A stretch of 64,000 nucleotides of DNA from Methylobacillus methanolivorans (GTDB taxonomy: Bacteria > Pseudomonadota > Gammaproteobacteria > Burkholderiales > Methylophilaceae): contig NZ_JAJAVF010000002.1 in NCBI RefSeq assembly GCF_020531845.1, positions 903,543-967,542 of the forward strand. Reading direction: 5' to 3'. The notes under the pieces were generated by a model. That model was not told where the DNA came from. It saw nothing but the letters and a program-made list of their open reading frames with translations, and ran no database searches. The position numbers and the translations under genes are program-made. Each line of letters opens with the position of its first letter. Position 1 is the first letter of the stretch. Shown here in pieces: positions 34,381-43,633 of this stretch.

Positions 34381-35183
34381 GCGCTTTGACCTTCACACTC
34401 AACACCACCCTGCAACAACGCGTAGATTTATCCCCACTCACGCCTGACAACCTGGCAGGCAAAAGTCTGGCGGATATTGGCAGCCTGCTGCTTGATAGCG
34501 GCCGCCAAAAGTTACGCGTTGATAGCCTGTTCGATATTGCCGGAGACGATGCCGCAGAGATCGTCTTCAATAATGCCAATGGCAAACTGGACTTTATCGG
34601 TAGCCAGATGAAATCAGGCCGTATCACAATCAATGGTAGCGCTGGCTCGTATCTTGGCTTGCAAATGCGTAATGGTCATATTGTGCTCAATGGCAACGCT
34701 GATGCTTTTGCCGCAAGTGGTCTGGCAGGTGGTCTCATCGAGATTAAGGGCAACGCCGGAGACTTCCTTGCCGCAGCATTGCCAGGTGACCGCAAGGGCA
34801 TGAAAGGTGGCGTCGTACTGATTAGCGGCAATGTAGGTGAGCGCGCGGGCGACCAGATGCGTCGCGGCATCATCTTGATTGAAGGCAATGCAGGGAGCTA
34901 CCTCGCCTCTCGCATGCTGGCTGGTACCATTGGTGTGCTGGGCAGTGTCGGTGAATATGTCGGTTACGGCATGCGCCGTGGCACGTTGCTGCTCACGCAA
35001 GAGCCTCAACTACATGCCACCTTGCAAGACTGTGGCACTCACACCTTGCCTTACCTCAGCTTGATGTTTAAGTCATTCCGCAATTTGCCAAGCAAATTTG
35101 CCAGCATCAGCAAAAACCGCGTACAGCGTTATGCTGGCGATATTGCCAATGATGGCAAGGGTGAAATCCTGGTGTTCAAATAA
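34377..35183 (+). CDS. fhcC: Formyltransferase/hydrolase complex subunit FhcC
   Basis: 268 residues of the FwdC/GltB C-terminal type. A run of about seven repeats of the G-x-x-G-x-x-x-G kind (for example GSAGSYLGLQMRNGHIVLNGN and GNVGERAGDQMRRGIILIEGN) between residues 80 and 205 would form a right-handed beta helix. It is structural in the Fhc complex. Last gene of fhcBADC, followed by a strong terminator. Confidence 0.96.
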   Translation: MSALTFTLNTTLQQRVDLSPLTPDNLAGKSLADIGSLLLDSGRQKLRVDSLFDIAGDDAAEIVFNNANGKLDFIGSQMKSGRITINGSAGSYLGLQMRNGHIVLNGNADAFAASGLAGGLIEIKGNAGDFLAAALPGDRKGMKGGVVLISGNVGERAGDQMRRGIILIEGNAGSYLASRMLAGTIGVLGSVGEYVGYGMRRGTLLLTQEPQLHATLQDCGTHTLPYLSLMFKSFRNLPSKFASISKNRVQRYAGDIANDGKGEILVFK

Positions 35184-35205
35184 GCTTCATTGCATCACAC
35201 CAGAT

Positions 35206-35239
35206 AAAAAAGCCCGTGCCTGCCTGGACGGGCTTTTTT
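35206..35239 (+). terminator. Terminator of fhcBADC
   Basis: Stem AAAAAAGCCCGT with its complement ACGGGCTTTTTT (one base off perfect) and a short GCCTGCCTGG-type loop, then a T-rich tail. It lies 23 bases after the fhcC stop codon. Confidence 0.9.
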
Positions 35240-35346
35240 CATTTTTCCAATCAAATATCAACAAATGTTAATCACTGAAATAGCGAACTTATGCTGAGTT
35301 AAACTGACAAAAGCATTAATGCGTTACCCAACAATAAAGGAAGATC

Positions 35347-36003
35347 ATGAAAACTCAACTGACCATTAGCGCACTCGTCACAGCCCTGATATTAAGCGGC
35401 TGTGCCAATATGTCTGAAACTCAGAAAGGTACCGCAAAAGGCGCTGCAATTGGTGCAGGTGCAGGCGCTGTAGTAGGTGCTATCGCAGGCAAGGGCAAAG
35501 GCGCAGCGATTGGCGCTGCCGTCGGTGCTGGTGCTGGTGCCATTGCGGGCAATGTATGGTCCAAGCGCATGGAAGAACAAAAGCGACAGATGGAAGAAGC
35601 CACTCAAGGTACTGGCGTGCAAGTCTCTCAAACTGAAGACAATCAGCTCAAGCTTGCGATCCCTAGCGATGTATCTTTCGCGTCCGGCAAGGCAGATATC
35701 CAGCCTAATTTCCGCCCGGTGCTGGAAAGCTTTGCCACGACACTGAAAAACAACCCACGTACACTGGTCACCATTATTGGTCACACAGACAACACCGGGT
35801 CTGATTCCATCAATAACCCACTCTCTATCAACCGTGCTGCCAACACACGTGATTATCTGACTGCCCGTGGTATTGCTGCCAATCGCTTTACTATTGATGG
35901 CCGCGGCTCTCGCGAGCCATTGGTGGCCAACGATACAGCAGCCAACCGCGCCAAGAACCGCCGCGTAGAGATTTTTGTCGCAGAGCCTGCACCCGCGCAG
36001 TAA
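35347..36003 (+). CDS. OmpA-family outer-membrane lipoprotein
   Basis: 218 residues. Lipoprotein signal with lipobox LSGC (Cys19), then two glycine-zipper segments (about 30-68, alternating GAAIGAGAGAVVGAIAG type), a short charged helix (RMEEQKRQMEEA) and a C-terminal OmpA peptidoglycan-binding domain. The domain signature is TIIGHTDNTGSDSINNPLSINRA (about residues 140-162) with the NRRVEIFV end. Overall layout matches YiaD-type proteins. AAGGAAG lies before the start, and the gene has its own terminator. Confidence 0.93.
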   Translation: MKTQLTISALVTALILSGCANMSETQKGTAKGAAIGAGAGAVVGAIAGKGKGAAIGAAVGAGAGAIAGNVWSKRMEEQKRQMEEATQGTGVQVSQTEDNQLKLAIPSDVSFASGKADIQPNFRPVLESFATTLKNNPRTLVTIIGHTDNTGSDSINNPLSINRAANTRDYLTARGIAANRFTIDGRGSREPLVANDTAANRAKNRRVEIFVAEPAPAQ

Positions 36004-36035
36004 AACCTTTACTCAAGCGACTGTGATTGAGTAAT

Positions 36036-36066
36036 AAAAAAGCCCGAGTTTATCGGGCTTTTTTTA
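36036..36066. terminator. Bidirectional terminator between the OmpA-type gene and yigZ
   Basis: Stem AAAAAAGCCCGA and its complement around a four- to seven-base loop, T-rich on both strands. It lies between convergent genes. Confidence 0.9.
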
Positions 36067-36088
36067 TGGGGAATTGCCAAGAAGACAT

Positions 36089-36649
36089 CTAGCCATACTT
36101 TTGCTGCAAGTATGGAATTTCGCTTGCAGGTACCGCAGCAATCACGGTCACATACTCAGCAAAAGCCTTGCCCAATATCTCACCTTGCATGCGAGCAACA
36201 TCGCGAGTAAACGTATCCAGCTGCTTGTAATCCAAATCCAGGCGCACTTTCTGCATTTCGATAAACGGCCCGATGCTTGCAGCATCCAGCGCCATTTTTG
36301 CAGTGCCTCCATAAGCACGCGCAAGGCCACCTGTTCCCAGATTAATACCTCCATAATAGCGGATGACGCCGACGCAGACATTAATCAGGTCGCGCCCTTC
36401 CAAAAACTGCAACACCGGCTTTCCCGCAGTCCCGGATGGTTCCCCGGCATCACTGAAGCGTTGAACGATGCCTTGTGGTGTCTTGAGGCGAAACGCATAT
36501 GCAAGGTGATGTGCACTTTGATGCGCCGCCGCGAGCCGACGTAATGACATTCCCACCGCCCGCTCATCAGCGCAATATTCAGCGATGGCAACAAAATGGG
36601 ACTTATTGATGGTTTGCTCGGCTTGACCTGCCTGTACGATAATCTGCAA
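36089..36649 (-). CDS. yigZ: YigZ/IMPACT family protein
   Basis: 186 residues of the IMPACT/UPF0029 family. The core motif is present: HHLAYAFRLKTPQGIVQRFSDAGEPSGTAGKPVL, followed by NVCVGVIRYYGGINLGTGGLARAYGG. The C-terminal part is the small ferredoxin-like DUF1949 domain. Eukaryotic IMPACT proteins act on GCN2, but the bacterial role is not established. It stands alone between an OmpA-type gene and the ATPase gene. Confidence 0.9.
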   Translation of the reverse strand: MQIIVQAGQAEQTINKSHFVAIAEYCADERAVGMSLRRLAAAHQSAHHLAYAFRLKTPQGIVQRFSDAGEPSGTAGKPVLQFLEGRDLINVCVGVIRYYGGINLGTGGLARAYGGTAKMALDAASIGPFIEMQKVRLDLDYKQLDTFTRDVARMQGEILGKAFAEYVTVIAAVPASEIPYLQQKYG

Positions 36650-36681
36650 CGCTACTACCCTAACTAATCTCTAATCCGCGA

Positions 36682-38175
36682 TCACTTGCGGCCCTTGCCT
36701 CCAAGAATCGACCCAAGCACACCGCGCAATATCTGCCGCCCCAACTCGGAACCAATGGCACGTGCAGCGCTCTTGGCTGCAGTTTCCAGCACCCCTTGGC
36801 GATTGGCGGGCTTTTTCCCTTTTGTGGATGATTCGGCATCACCGCCAAATAAATCACCCCAATCAAAACCTTTGTCAGCATCTTCTTGCTCAGCAGGCGT
36901 TTCCGTTGCGCGCCCCTTGAGAATTTCATACGCTGATTCACGATCTATGCTGTTTTCATAATGCCCATAAATGATGGAGCTCTTGATCAATTTCTCGCGC
37001 TCAACCGCCGTGATCGGGCCAATGCGACTGCCTGGTGGGCAAATGAAGGCACGCTCCACCGGTGCAGGCCGGCCATGATCATCAAGAAAAGAAACTAGCG
37101 CTTCCCCTACAGCCAGCTCAGTGATCACCTCGCTCACTTTCACTGTCGGGTTTGCACGGAAGGTTTCTGCAGCCGCCTTGACTGCCTTTTGATCGCGCGG
37201 TGTAAAAGCACGTAATGCATGCTGCACACGATTGCCCAATTGCCCCAGCACCACATCAGGGATATCAAGTGGATTCTGGCTGACAAAATACACGCCTACG
37301 CCCTTGGAACGGATGAGGCGCACCACTTGCTCAATTTTATCCATCAAGGATTTAGGTGCATCGTTGAATAACAAGTGTGCCTCGTCAAAAAAGAAGGCAA
37401 GCTTGGGTTTTTCCAGATCGCCCACTTCCGGTAATTTCTCGAACAACTCAGACAACAGCCATAGCAACAATGTCGCATAGACACGTGGAGAATTGTAGAG
37501 GGTATCCGAAGCAAGAATATTGACCATGCCCCAACCTCTGGCATCGGTCTGCATCATGTCATCCAGATTCAAGGCTGGCTCACCAAAGAACTGGTCCGCC
37601 CCTTCATGCTCCAGTTGCAGCAAAGCACGTTGAATCGCCCCAACGCTGGCACTGGAAATATTGCCGTATTGCGCGCTGTACTGCCCTGCATGCTCGGCAG
37701 CATGCTGGATCATCGCGCGCAGATCCTTGAGGTCTAGCAGCAGCCAGCCATTGTCATCTGCAATCTTGAATACGGCAGTCAGTACACCAGACTGCACTTC
37801 ATTGAGGTTGAGCATGCGCCCCAACAACAAAGGTCCCATTTCGGCAATGGTGGTGCGGATAGGATGGCCTTGCTTGCCAAAGACATCCCAGAACGTCACC
37901 GGGCAAGCGTTAACACTGAAGTCTGACAAACCCAGCTGGGCCACCCGGGCATCAACCCTGGCATTGCCTCCACCCACCTGGCTAATGCCAGCAAGATCTC
38001 CCTTCACATCGGCCATGAATACAGGCACCCCCATACGAGAGAAACTCTCGGCAATGCTCTGCAGAGTGACCGTTTTTCCCGTCCCGGTCGCCCCCGCGAT
38101 CAAGCCATGGCGATTGGCCATTTTGGGCAACAGGTAAAGAAAATCAGCACTTTTAGCTAAAGGAGTCAGTGTCAT
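36682..38175 (-). CDS. YjgR/DUF853-type HerA-like ATPase
   Basis: 497 residues with the P-loop [12 protein letters not shown] (about residues 29-40) and a Walker B-type [14 protein letters not shown] further on, plus a [32 protein letters not shown] segment with the sensor asparagine and arginine finger typical of HerA/FtsK relatives. YjgR proteins are of unknown function. The C-terminal 70 residues are a low-complexity, charged region. The start at 38175 has a GAGG site 5-6 bases upstream; 13 more residues are possible from 38214. Confidence 0.88.
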   Translation of the reverse strand: MTLTPLAKSADFLYLLPKMANRHGLIAGATGTGKTVTLQSIAESFSRMGVPVFMADVKGDLAGISQVGGGNARVDARVAQLGLSDFSVNACPVTFWDVFGKQGHPIRTTIAEMGPLLLGRMLNLNEVQSGVLTAVFKIADDNGWLLLDLKDLRAMIQHAAEHAGQYSAQYGNISSASVGAIQRALLQLEHEGADQFFGEPALNLDDMMQTDARGWGMVNILASDTLYNSPRVYATLLLWLLSELFEKLPEVGDLEKPKLAFFFDEAHLLFNDAPKSLMDKIEQVVRLIRSKGVGVYFVSQNPLDIPDVVLGQLGNRVQHALRAFTPRDQKAVKAAAETFRANPTVKVSEVITELAVGEALVSFLDDHGRPAPVERAFICPPGSRIGPITAVEREKLIKSSIIYGHYENSIDRESAYEILKGRATETPAEQEDADKGFDWGDLFGGDAESSTKGKKPANRQGVLETAAKSAARAIGSELGRQILRGVLGSILGGKGRK

Positions 38176-38281
38176 ATCGCCTCGAATAATCCAGTGTTTA
38201 GCCTCAGGGCACAATCTCTAAAAGAGGAAGTATTGAATGCTTATGCCGTTGACGTCATATCACAGGCACAAGGATTACATC

Positions 38282-39220
38282 TTACGATGCATTGTAACCG
38301 CTGTTCTTTAACTCAGACTCTATCGCCTGACGGGAATAATGGGGTGCCAGCAATTCGATAAATGCATAAGAATATCCACGTAAATAGGCATCACGACGCA
38401 AACCAATATAGGTCGTGCTAGGAGGGAATAAATCACTCACATCCAGCATTGCCAAATGACTATCTCGTTGTGGGTCGTAAGCCATATTAGCGAGCAATCC
38501 AATTCCCAATCCGAGATTGACATAGGTCTTGATCACATCGGCATCAATCGCCGTCAATACCACATTCGGGGTTAATCCTGCTTTTTCGAATACCTTGCTG
38601 ACCAGTGAGCCACCGGTAAAAGCGAAATCATAAGTAATCAGTGGATAACGCGTGATCTTCTCTAAAGTGACTGGCTGTTCTGCCAGTAAAGGGTGCCCCT
38701 GCGGCGTAACTACGCAGCGATTCCATTGATAACATGGCAGACACAGAAGATCGTCATAGCTGCTGATAGACTCGGTAGCAATACCGATATCCGCCTCCCC
38801 TTTTTGCACTTGCTCTGCAACCTGTGTCGGATTTCCCTGATGAATAGTCAACTTGACCTTGGGATAACGCTGCATGAACTCCTTGACCGCAGCAGGCAAG
38901 CGATAACGCGCCTGGGTATGGGTAGTGGCAATTGTCAGGGTGCCTGAATCCTCATGGGAAAACTCATCACCAACACGCTTGATGTTATCCATCTCCATCA
39001 TGACGCGCTCTGCCAATTGCAATATAATCTTACCTGGCTCTGTCACACCAATTAGCCGCTTGCCATTACGCTTGAATATCTGCAAATTCAGCTCTTCTTC
39101 CAACAACTGGATTTGTTTGCTCACCCCCGGCTGGGAAGTATGCAAGGCCTCAGCGGCAAGAGATACGCTCAAGCCTTGGCGAGCGACTTCACGGATATAC
39201 CGTAACTGATGTACTTTCAT
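38282..39220 (-). CDS. cysB: LysR-type regulator CysB
   Basis: 312 residues. N-terminal LysR helix-turn-helix (KVHQLRYIREVARQGLSVSLAAEALHTSQPGVSKQIQLLEEEL) followed by a CysB-type effector domain with ATTHTQARYRLPAAVKEF, matching the CysB/Cbl segment that binds acetylserine or sulfate. It activates sulfate assimilation genes, and lies divergent to a tauE-cysI block, as expected. Start at 39220 gives the canonical MKVHQLRYI; the longer frame to 39268 has no similarity. Distinguishing CysB from Cbl on sequence alone is not certain, but context favours CysB. Confidence 0.93.
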   Translation of the reverse strand: MKVHQLRYIREVARQGLSVSLAAEALHTSQPGVSKQIQLLEEELNLQIFKRNGKRLIGVTEPGKIILQLAERVMMEMDNIKRVGDEFSHEDSGTLTIATTHTQARYRLPAAVKEFMQRYPKVKLTIHQGNPTQVAEQVQKGEADIGIATESISSYDDLLCLPCYQWNRCVVTPQGHPLLAEQPVTLEKITRYPLITYDFAFTGGSLVSKVFEKAGLTPNVVLTAIDADVIKTYVNLGLGIGLLANMAYDPQRDSHLAMLDVSDLFPPSTTYIGLRRDAYLRGYSYAFIELLAPHYSRQAIESELKNSGYNAS

Positions 39221-39375
39221 CGTAATGTTCAGCCTTAGTGTTATAACAAAATCACATATACATAGCATAACATACTATTAAAATATTGAATTAACCTGTT
39301 ATAATGTAAGGCTTTTTCTGGCATAGTTTTTAAACTGGACAACCAGATGTCCCAGATAAAAACAACAATCAACTC
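39221..39375. promoter_or_regulatory. cysB-tauE divergent control region
   Basis: 155 AT-rich bases. A plus-strand extended -10 TGTTATAAT lies at 39297-39305 with a poor -35, which fits an activator-dependent promoter. The upstream ATAAC-type elements (near 39241 and 39266) resemble parts of CysB binding sites. That reading is tentative. Confidence 0.5.
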
Positions 39376-40173
39376 ATGGACATAGGTTACATTCTCTCCG
39401 GCTTTGCCGTAGGTTTTCTTGTTGGCATTACCGGGGTAGGCGGTGGCTCATTGATGACGCCCTTGCTCGTATTCCTGTTTGGCTTCAAGCCAGTAGTTGC
39501 AGTTGGCACCGATTTGCTATTTGCTGCACTGACCAAAACGGGTGGTGTATGGGTGCACCACGGCACGCATAAATCGGTCGACTGGAAAGTAGTTGGCTTG
39601 CTCTCTGCTGGTAGCCTGCCAGTATCGGTAGCCACGATATATGTCATCAAGCACTTGATGGCAATAGGCAAGGAAATCACCGGTGTGATTACCTATTCGC
39701 TTGGCATTGCGCTGATCCTGACTGCATGCGCCCTGTTGATTCGCAGCATTATCATGCGCAACAAGCAACGCGAAGTGGAAGAAGGCACCACGAGCACAGG
39801 ACGCTTTACAGGCAAGACGCAAGTCGCTGCGACCATATTGACCGGTATGGTACTAGGTGCGTTGGTGACATTATCTTCTGTTGGCGCAGGGGCACTTGGC
39901 ACGATTGCCATCCTCCTGCTCTACCCGAAGATGAGTACATTAAAAGTGGTGGGCACAGACCTTGCCCACGCTATTCCGCTCACGGCCATTGCCGGTATTG
40001 GGCATTGGACACTCGGTCACGTAGATTTTACCTTGCTTGGCAGCCTGCTGATCGGCTCGCTACCTGGCATCTGGATTGGCAGTCACTTGAGCGCCAAAAT
40101 CCCAGAGAAAGTATTGCGCCCGATCTTGGCATTGATTCTGCTGCTGATCGGTTTGAAATTTGTTTTAGCATAA
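39376..40173 (+). CDS. TauE/SafE family sulfite/organosulfur exporter
   Basis: 265-residue membrane protein with about eight transmembrane helices in two repeated halves. The first repeat signature is FAVGFLVGITGVGGGSLMTPLLVFLFG (about 8-35) and the second is VLGALVTLSSVGAGALGTIAILLLYP (about 157-182), both characteristic of TauE/SafE. The family is associated with export of sulfite or sulfoacetate. Its location before cysI suggests export or homeostasis of sulfite. Only ten bases separate it from cysI. Confidence 0.9.
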   Translation: MDIGYILSGFAVGFLVGITGVGGGSLMTPLLVFLFGFKPVVAVGTDLLFAALTKTGGVWVHHGTHKSVDWKVVGLLSAGSLPVSVATIYVIKHLMAIGKEITGVITYSLGIALILTACALLIRSIIMRNKQREVEEGTTSTGRFTGKTQVAATILTGMVLGALVTLSSVGAGALGTIAILLLYPKMSTLKVVGTDLAHAIPLTAIAGIGHWTLGHVDFTLLGSLLIGSLPGIWIGSHLSAKIPEKVLRPILALILLLIGLKFVLA

Positions 40174-40183
40174 AAGTGAACTC

Positions 40184-41860
40184 ATGTATAAATACGACGA
40201 AATTGACCAGGCTATCGTAGACGAACGCGTCAGGCAGTATCGTGATCAAACTCGCCGCTTCCTTGCTGGCGAGCTGACCGATGAAGAATTCCGCCCCCTG
40301 CGCTTACAAAACGGCTTGTACATTCAGCGCCATGCGCCGATGCTGCGTATTGCAGTGCCCTATGGCATGCTGTCTTCCAAGCAATTACGTAAACTGGGCG
40401 ATATCGCCAAGCGGTATGATCGAGGCTATGGTCACTTCAGTACCCGCCAGAACCTGCAATTGAACTGGCCCAAGCTGGAAGATGTGCCCAACATTCTGGA
40501 AGAGCTTGCCTCGGTTGAAATGCACGCCATCCAGACTTCCGGCAACTGCATCCGCAATATCACGACCGATCAATTTGCAGGCGTCGCACCTGATGAAGTG
40601 GTCGACCCGCGTGCCATCGCTGAAATTGCACGTCAATGGAGCACCTTTCACCCTGAATTCGCCTTGCTGCCACGCAAATTCAAGATTGCTGTTTCTGGCA
40701 CCAAGCAAGATCGCGCATTGATCCAGGCACACGATATCGGCCTGGAGTTCTACCGCGACCAGGAAGACAAAATGGCCATTCGCGTTTGGGTGGGCGGTGG
40801 TCTTGGCCGTACCCCTATCCTGGGCTCCGTTGTGCGCGAGCACCTGGAATGGCAACATGTATTGACCTATTGCGAAGCCATCATCCGCGTCTATAACCTA
40901 CATGGCCGCCGCGATAATGCCTACAAGGCACGTATCAAGATTCTGGTAAAAGCACTGGGCATTGAGGAATTCCGCCGTCAGGTGGAAGAAGAATGGCAAT
41001 ACATCAAGGACAGCCCCAACACCATCACAGAAGAAGAGCTCGTCCGGGTTGGTAAATATTTTACCAAGATGCCTTATGAAACACTGCCAGCGCATGACGC
41101 CAGCTTTGACAGCGCAGTGGCAAGCAATCCAGCCTTTGCTGCCTGGGTTAAACGCAACACCCATACCCACCAGCAACCTGGCTATCGTGCCGTGACATTG
41201 TCACTCAAGACTCATGGGCACCCTCCAGGTGATATTACTTCCGAGCAGATGCACATTGCGGCCGACTTCGCCGATGAATACAGCTTTGGTGAAGTACGTC
41301 CATCGCACGAGCAAAACCTGATCCTCGCCGATGTCAAGCTATCCGACCTCTTCCCATTATGGGAAAAGGCACGCGCTGCCGGACTGGCAACACCGAACAT
41401 CGGCTTGCTGACCGACATCATTTGCTGCCCCGGTGGCGACTTTTGCTCACTGGCCAATGCCAAGAGCATCCCGATTGCCGAAGCTATCCAGCAACAATTC
41501 GACAATCTTGATTATCTCTATGATATTGGTGACATCGAATTGAACATTTCGGGCTGCATGAACGCCTGCGGTCACCACCACGTCGGGCATATCGGCATCT
41601 TGGGTGTGGATAAAGACGGCTCCGAGTGGTACCAAGTTACCCTGGGTGGGAAGCAAGGTAACGATGCCAGCATCGGCACAGTACTTGGCCCATCGTTTGC
41701 CGCTGAAGAAATGCCAGGCGTGGTACAAAAGCTGATTGACGTTTACGTGCGCGAACGCACCCCTGAAGAACGCTTTATTGATACGGTGCGCCGTCTGGGT
41801 GTTGCACCGTTCAAAACCCATGTGTATGGCGAGAAGAAAAAGGAAGTGGCCCATGCCTAA
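40184..41860 (+). CDS. cysI: Sulfite reductase hemoprotein
   Basis: 558 residues of the nitrite/sulfite reductase family with siroheme and a [4Fe-4S] cluster. The four cluster cysteines are in IICCPGGDFCSLA (about residue 414) and ISGCMNACGHHHVGH (about 455). The two N-terminal ferredoxin-like repeats hold GHFSTRQNLQLNWPKLED and HAIQTSGNCIRNITTD. It reduces sulfite to sulfide; no flavoprotein (CysJ) is seen, so the electron donor is probably a ferredoxin or another reductase. It overlaps the DUF934 gene by eight bases. Confidence 0.93.
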   Translation: MYKYDEIDQAIVDERVRQYRDQTRRFLAGELTDEEFRPLRLQNGLYIQRHAPMLRIAVPYGMLSSKQLRKLGDIAKRYDRGYGHFSTRQNLQLNWPKLEDVPNILEELASVEMHAIQTSGNCIRNITTDQFAGVAPDEVVDPRAIAEIARQWSTFHPEFALLPRKFKIAVSGTKQDRALIQAHDIGLEFYRDQEDKMAIRVWVGGGLGRTPILGSVVREHLEWQHVLTYCEAIIRVYNLHGRRDNAYKARIKILVKALGIEEFRRQVEEEWQYIKDSPNTITEEELVRVGKYFTKMPYETLPAHDASFDSAVASNPAFAAWVKRNTHTHQQPGYRAVTLSLKTHGHPPGDITSEQMHIAADFADEYSFGEVRPSHEQNLILADVKLSDLFPLWEKARAAGLATPNIGLLTDIICCPGGDFCSLANAKSIPIAEAIQQQFDNLDYLYDIGDIELNISGCMNACGHHHVGHIGILGVDKDGSEWYQVTLGGKQGNDASIGTVLGPSFAAEEMPGVVQKLIDVYVRERTPEERFIDTVRRLGVAPFKTHVYGEKKKEVAHA

Positions 41861-42476
41861 CAAGTCAAACCTGATCCTGAACAACGCCATCGTTGAGGAT
41901 GAATGGACGCTGGTCACCATGCCCGCAGGTGAAGAAGTCGTCAAAAAACAAGCCGGCAAGGTCGTCCTGTTCAAGCTGACTGGTGAAAACAGTCATACCG
42001 CAGAACAAATTACCAATACCGAGATCCCTGCCACAGGCAAGATTCTGGTACCGCTCGCAGTATGGATCGCCCGCAAAGCAGAACTGGCACCACGCCATGC
42101 TGCTGGCGAATTAGCCATCTGGCTGGATACACACGAACTGCTTGAAGACCTCGTAGCCTCTATCGAGGACATCAACAGCCTGCCATTGATCGCCGTGCAT
42201 GTAGAGCGCTTTGCCGATGGCCGCATTTTCTCCATCGGTAACCTGCTACGTACGCGTCACCACTACAAGAACAACCTGCGTGCGTTTGGCGATGTGTTGC
42301 GCGACCAATTGTTCTTCCTCAAGCGTTGTGGCTTCAACAGCTACCTGATTCGCGCAGACCGCTCTGCGGAGGATGCCTTGGCTAGCCTGAATGATTTCAG
42401 CCAGCCTTACCAAGGTGCTGTTGATAACCAATTGCCTGTCTGGCGCCGTGTGCACAGGCAACCATCGGCACAATAA
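41853..42476 (+). CDS. DUF934 protein associated with sulfite reductase
   Basis: 207 residues of the DUF934 family, which follows cysI in many proteobacteria and whose function is unknown. Typical parts are IPATGKILVPLAVWIARK and HVERFADGRIFSIGNLLRTRHHYKNNLRAFGDVLRDQLFFLKRCGF. The start at 41853 is preceded by GGAAG and overlaps the end of cysI; the open frame extends further inside cysI to 41736 but without similarity. Elsewhere it usually precedes cysH, which here is 7 kb away. Confidence 0.88.
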   Translation: MPNKSNLILNNAIVEDEWTLVTMPAGEEVVKKQAGKVVLFKLTGENSHTAEQITNTEIPATGKILVPLAVWIARKAELAPRHAAGELAIWLDTHELLEDLVASIEDINSLPLIAVHVERFADGRIFSIGNLLRTRHHYKNNLRAFGDVLRDQLFFLKRCGFNSYLIRADRSAEDALASLNDFSQPYQGAVDNQLPVWRRVHRQPSAQ

Positions 42477-42596
42477 CCCTACGCAGGCTGGTCACCACAC
42501 ACACGCCAGCCTGGCTTTGCAAGTTGTAGTTTTGTTTAGGAATCCTAACTGGAGATGTGAGCTGACAAACAGCAGCAGTTTCAGCACAAAATCGAT
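42477..42596. promoter_or_regulatory. Leader between the DUF934 gene and cysD with two inverted repeats
   Basis: An 8-base stem CAGGCTGG/CCAGCCTG (42484-42491 and 42506-42513) with a 14-base loop has no T-run after it, so it is a processing or pausing hairpin at most. A second palindrome TTAGGA-A-TCCTAA (42536-42548) lies 48 bases before cysD and could be an operator. Confidence 0.45.
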
Positions 42597-43532
42597 ATGA
42601 CAACCTTGACTCAATCCACCCTCTCCCACCTTGACTGGCTGGAAGCCGAAGCTATCCATATCCTGCGTGAAGTCGCAGGCCAATGCGCCAACCCCGTACT
42701 GCTGTTTTCTGGCGGCAAGGATTCGCTGTGCATCCTACGTCTGGCTGAAAAAGCCTTTCGCCCAGGCCGCTTCCCTTTCCCGTTGATGCATATCGACACT
42801 GGTCATAACTACCAGGAAGTCATCAACTTCCGCGATCAACGCGCCGCTGAACTAGGCGAGCGCCTGATCGTGCGCTCAGTGGAAGACTCCATCAAGCGCG
42901 GCAGCGTGGTATTGAAGTCAGCTGATGAATCACGCAACAAGCATCAATCCGTGACTTTACTTGAGGCGATTGAAGAGTTTGGTTTCGATTGCTGCATCGG
43001 CGGTGCACGTCGCGATGAGGAAAAAGCACGCGCCAAGGAACGCATCATGAGCTTTCGTGATGAGTTCGGCCAATGGGACCCAAAGAACCAACGCCCGGAA
43101 TTGTGGAACCTCTACAATGCCCGCGCTCACAAGGGTGAAAACATCCGCGCCTTCCCGATCTCGAACTGGACCGAAATGGATGTTTGGCAATATATCGAAC
43201 GCGAACAACTGGGCTTGCCCAGCATCTACTTCGCGCACAACCGCGATATCGTCATGCGCAACGGCTCCATCTTCCCGGTCAATGTGCCACTCACTAACGG
43301 CGAGGTCATCAACCAGCCTAAGGCCGATGAGGAAGTGATCAGCATGCAGGTGCGCTTCCGTACCGTAGGTGATATTACCTGCACAGCGCCAGTACCGAGC
43401 GATGCCGACACATTGAACAAGATTGTTCTGGAAACTGCGACGACCACCATCACCGAGCGTGGTGCCACCCGCCTCGATGACCAGACATCGGAGGCTTCCA
43501 TGGAGCAACGCAAGAAGGAAGGCTACTTCTAG
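42597..43532 (+). CDS. cysD: Sulfate adenylyltransferase subunit 2
   Basis: 311 residues of the PP-loop ATP pyrophosphatase family; catalytic subunit of ATP sulfurylase that makes APS from ATP and sulfate. The PP-loop LLFSGGKDSLCILRL is at about residues 35-50. VPLTNGEVINQPKADEEVISMQVRFRTVGDITCTAPV and TERGATRLDDQTSEASMEQRKKEGYF near the end identify CysD. The gene is followed by cysN 101 bases on. Confidence 0.96.
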   Translation: MTTLTQSTLSHLDWLEAEAIHILREVAGQCANPVLLFSGGKDSLCILRLAEKAFRPGRFPFPLMHIDTGHNYQEVINFRDQRAAELGERLIVRSVEDSIKRGSVVLKSADESRNKHQSVTLLEAIEEFGFDCCIGGARRDEEKARAKERIMSFRDEFGQWDPKNQRPELWNLYNARAHKGENIRAFPISNWTEMDVWQYIEREQLGLPSIYFAHNRDIVMRNGSIFPVNVPLTNGEVINQPKADEEVISMQVRFRTVGDITCTAPVPSDADTLNKIVLETATTTITERGATRLDDQTSEASMEQRKKEGYF

Positions 43533-43633
43533 GCCACTCCCGATACGAGATGACGGCCTGAACGTGAATCGACGCAAGATTCATCTGCCGACCAACTAAC
43601 CCGCTGCATAGCGACAAGTTTAAAGAGTATGAG

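Noticed and set aside
35421..35603. Low-complexity Ala/Pro repeat protein on the minus strand
   Set aside because: It is the mirror image of the glycine-zipper region of the OmpA-type lipoprotein gene.
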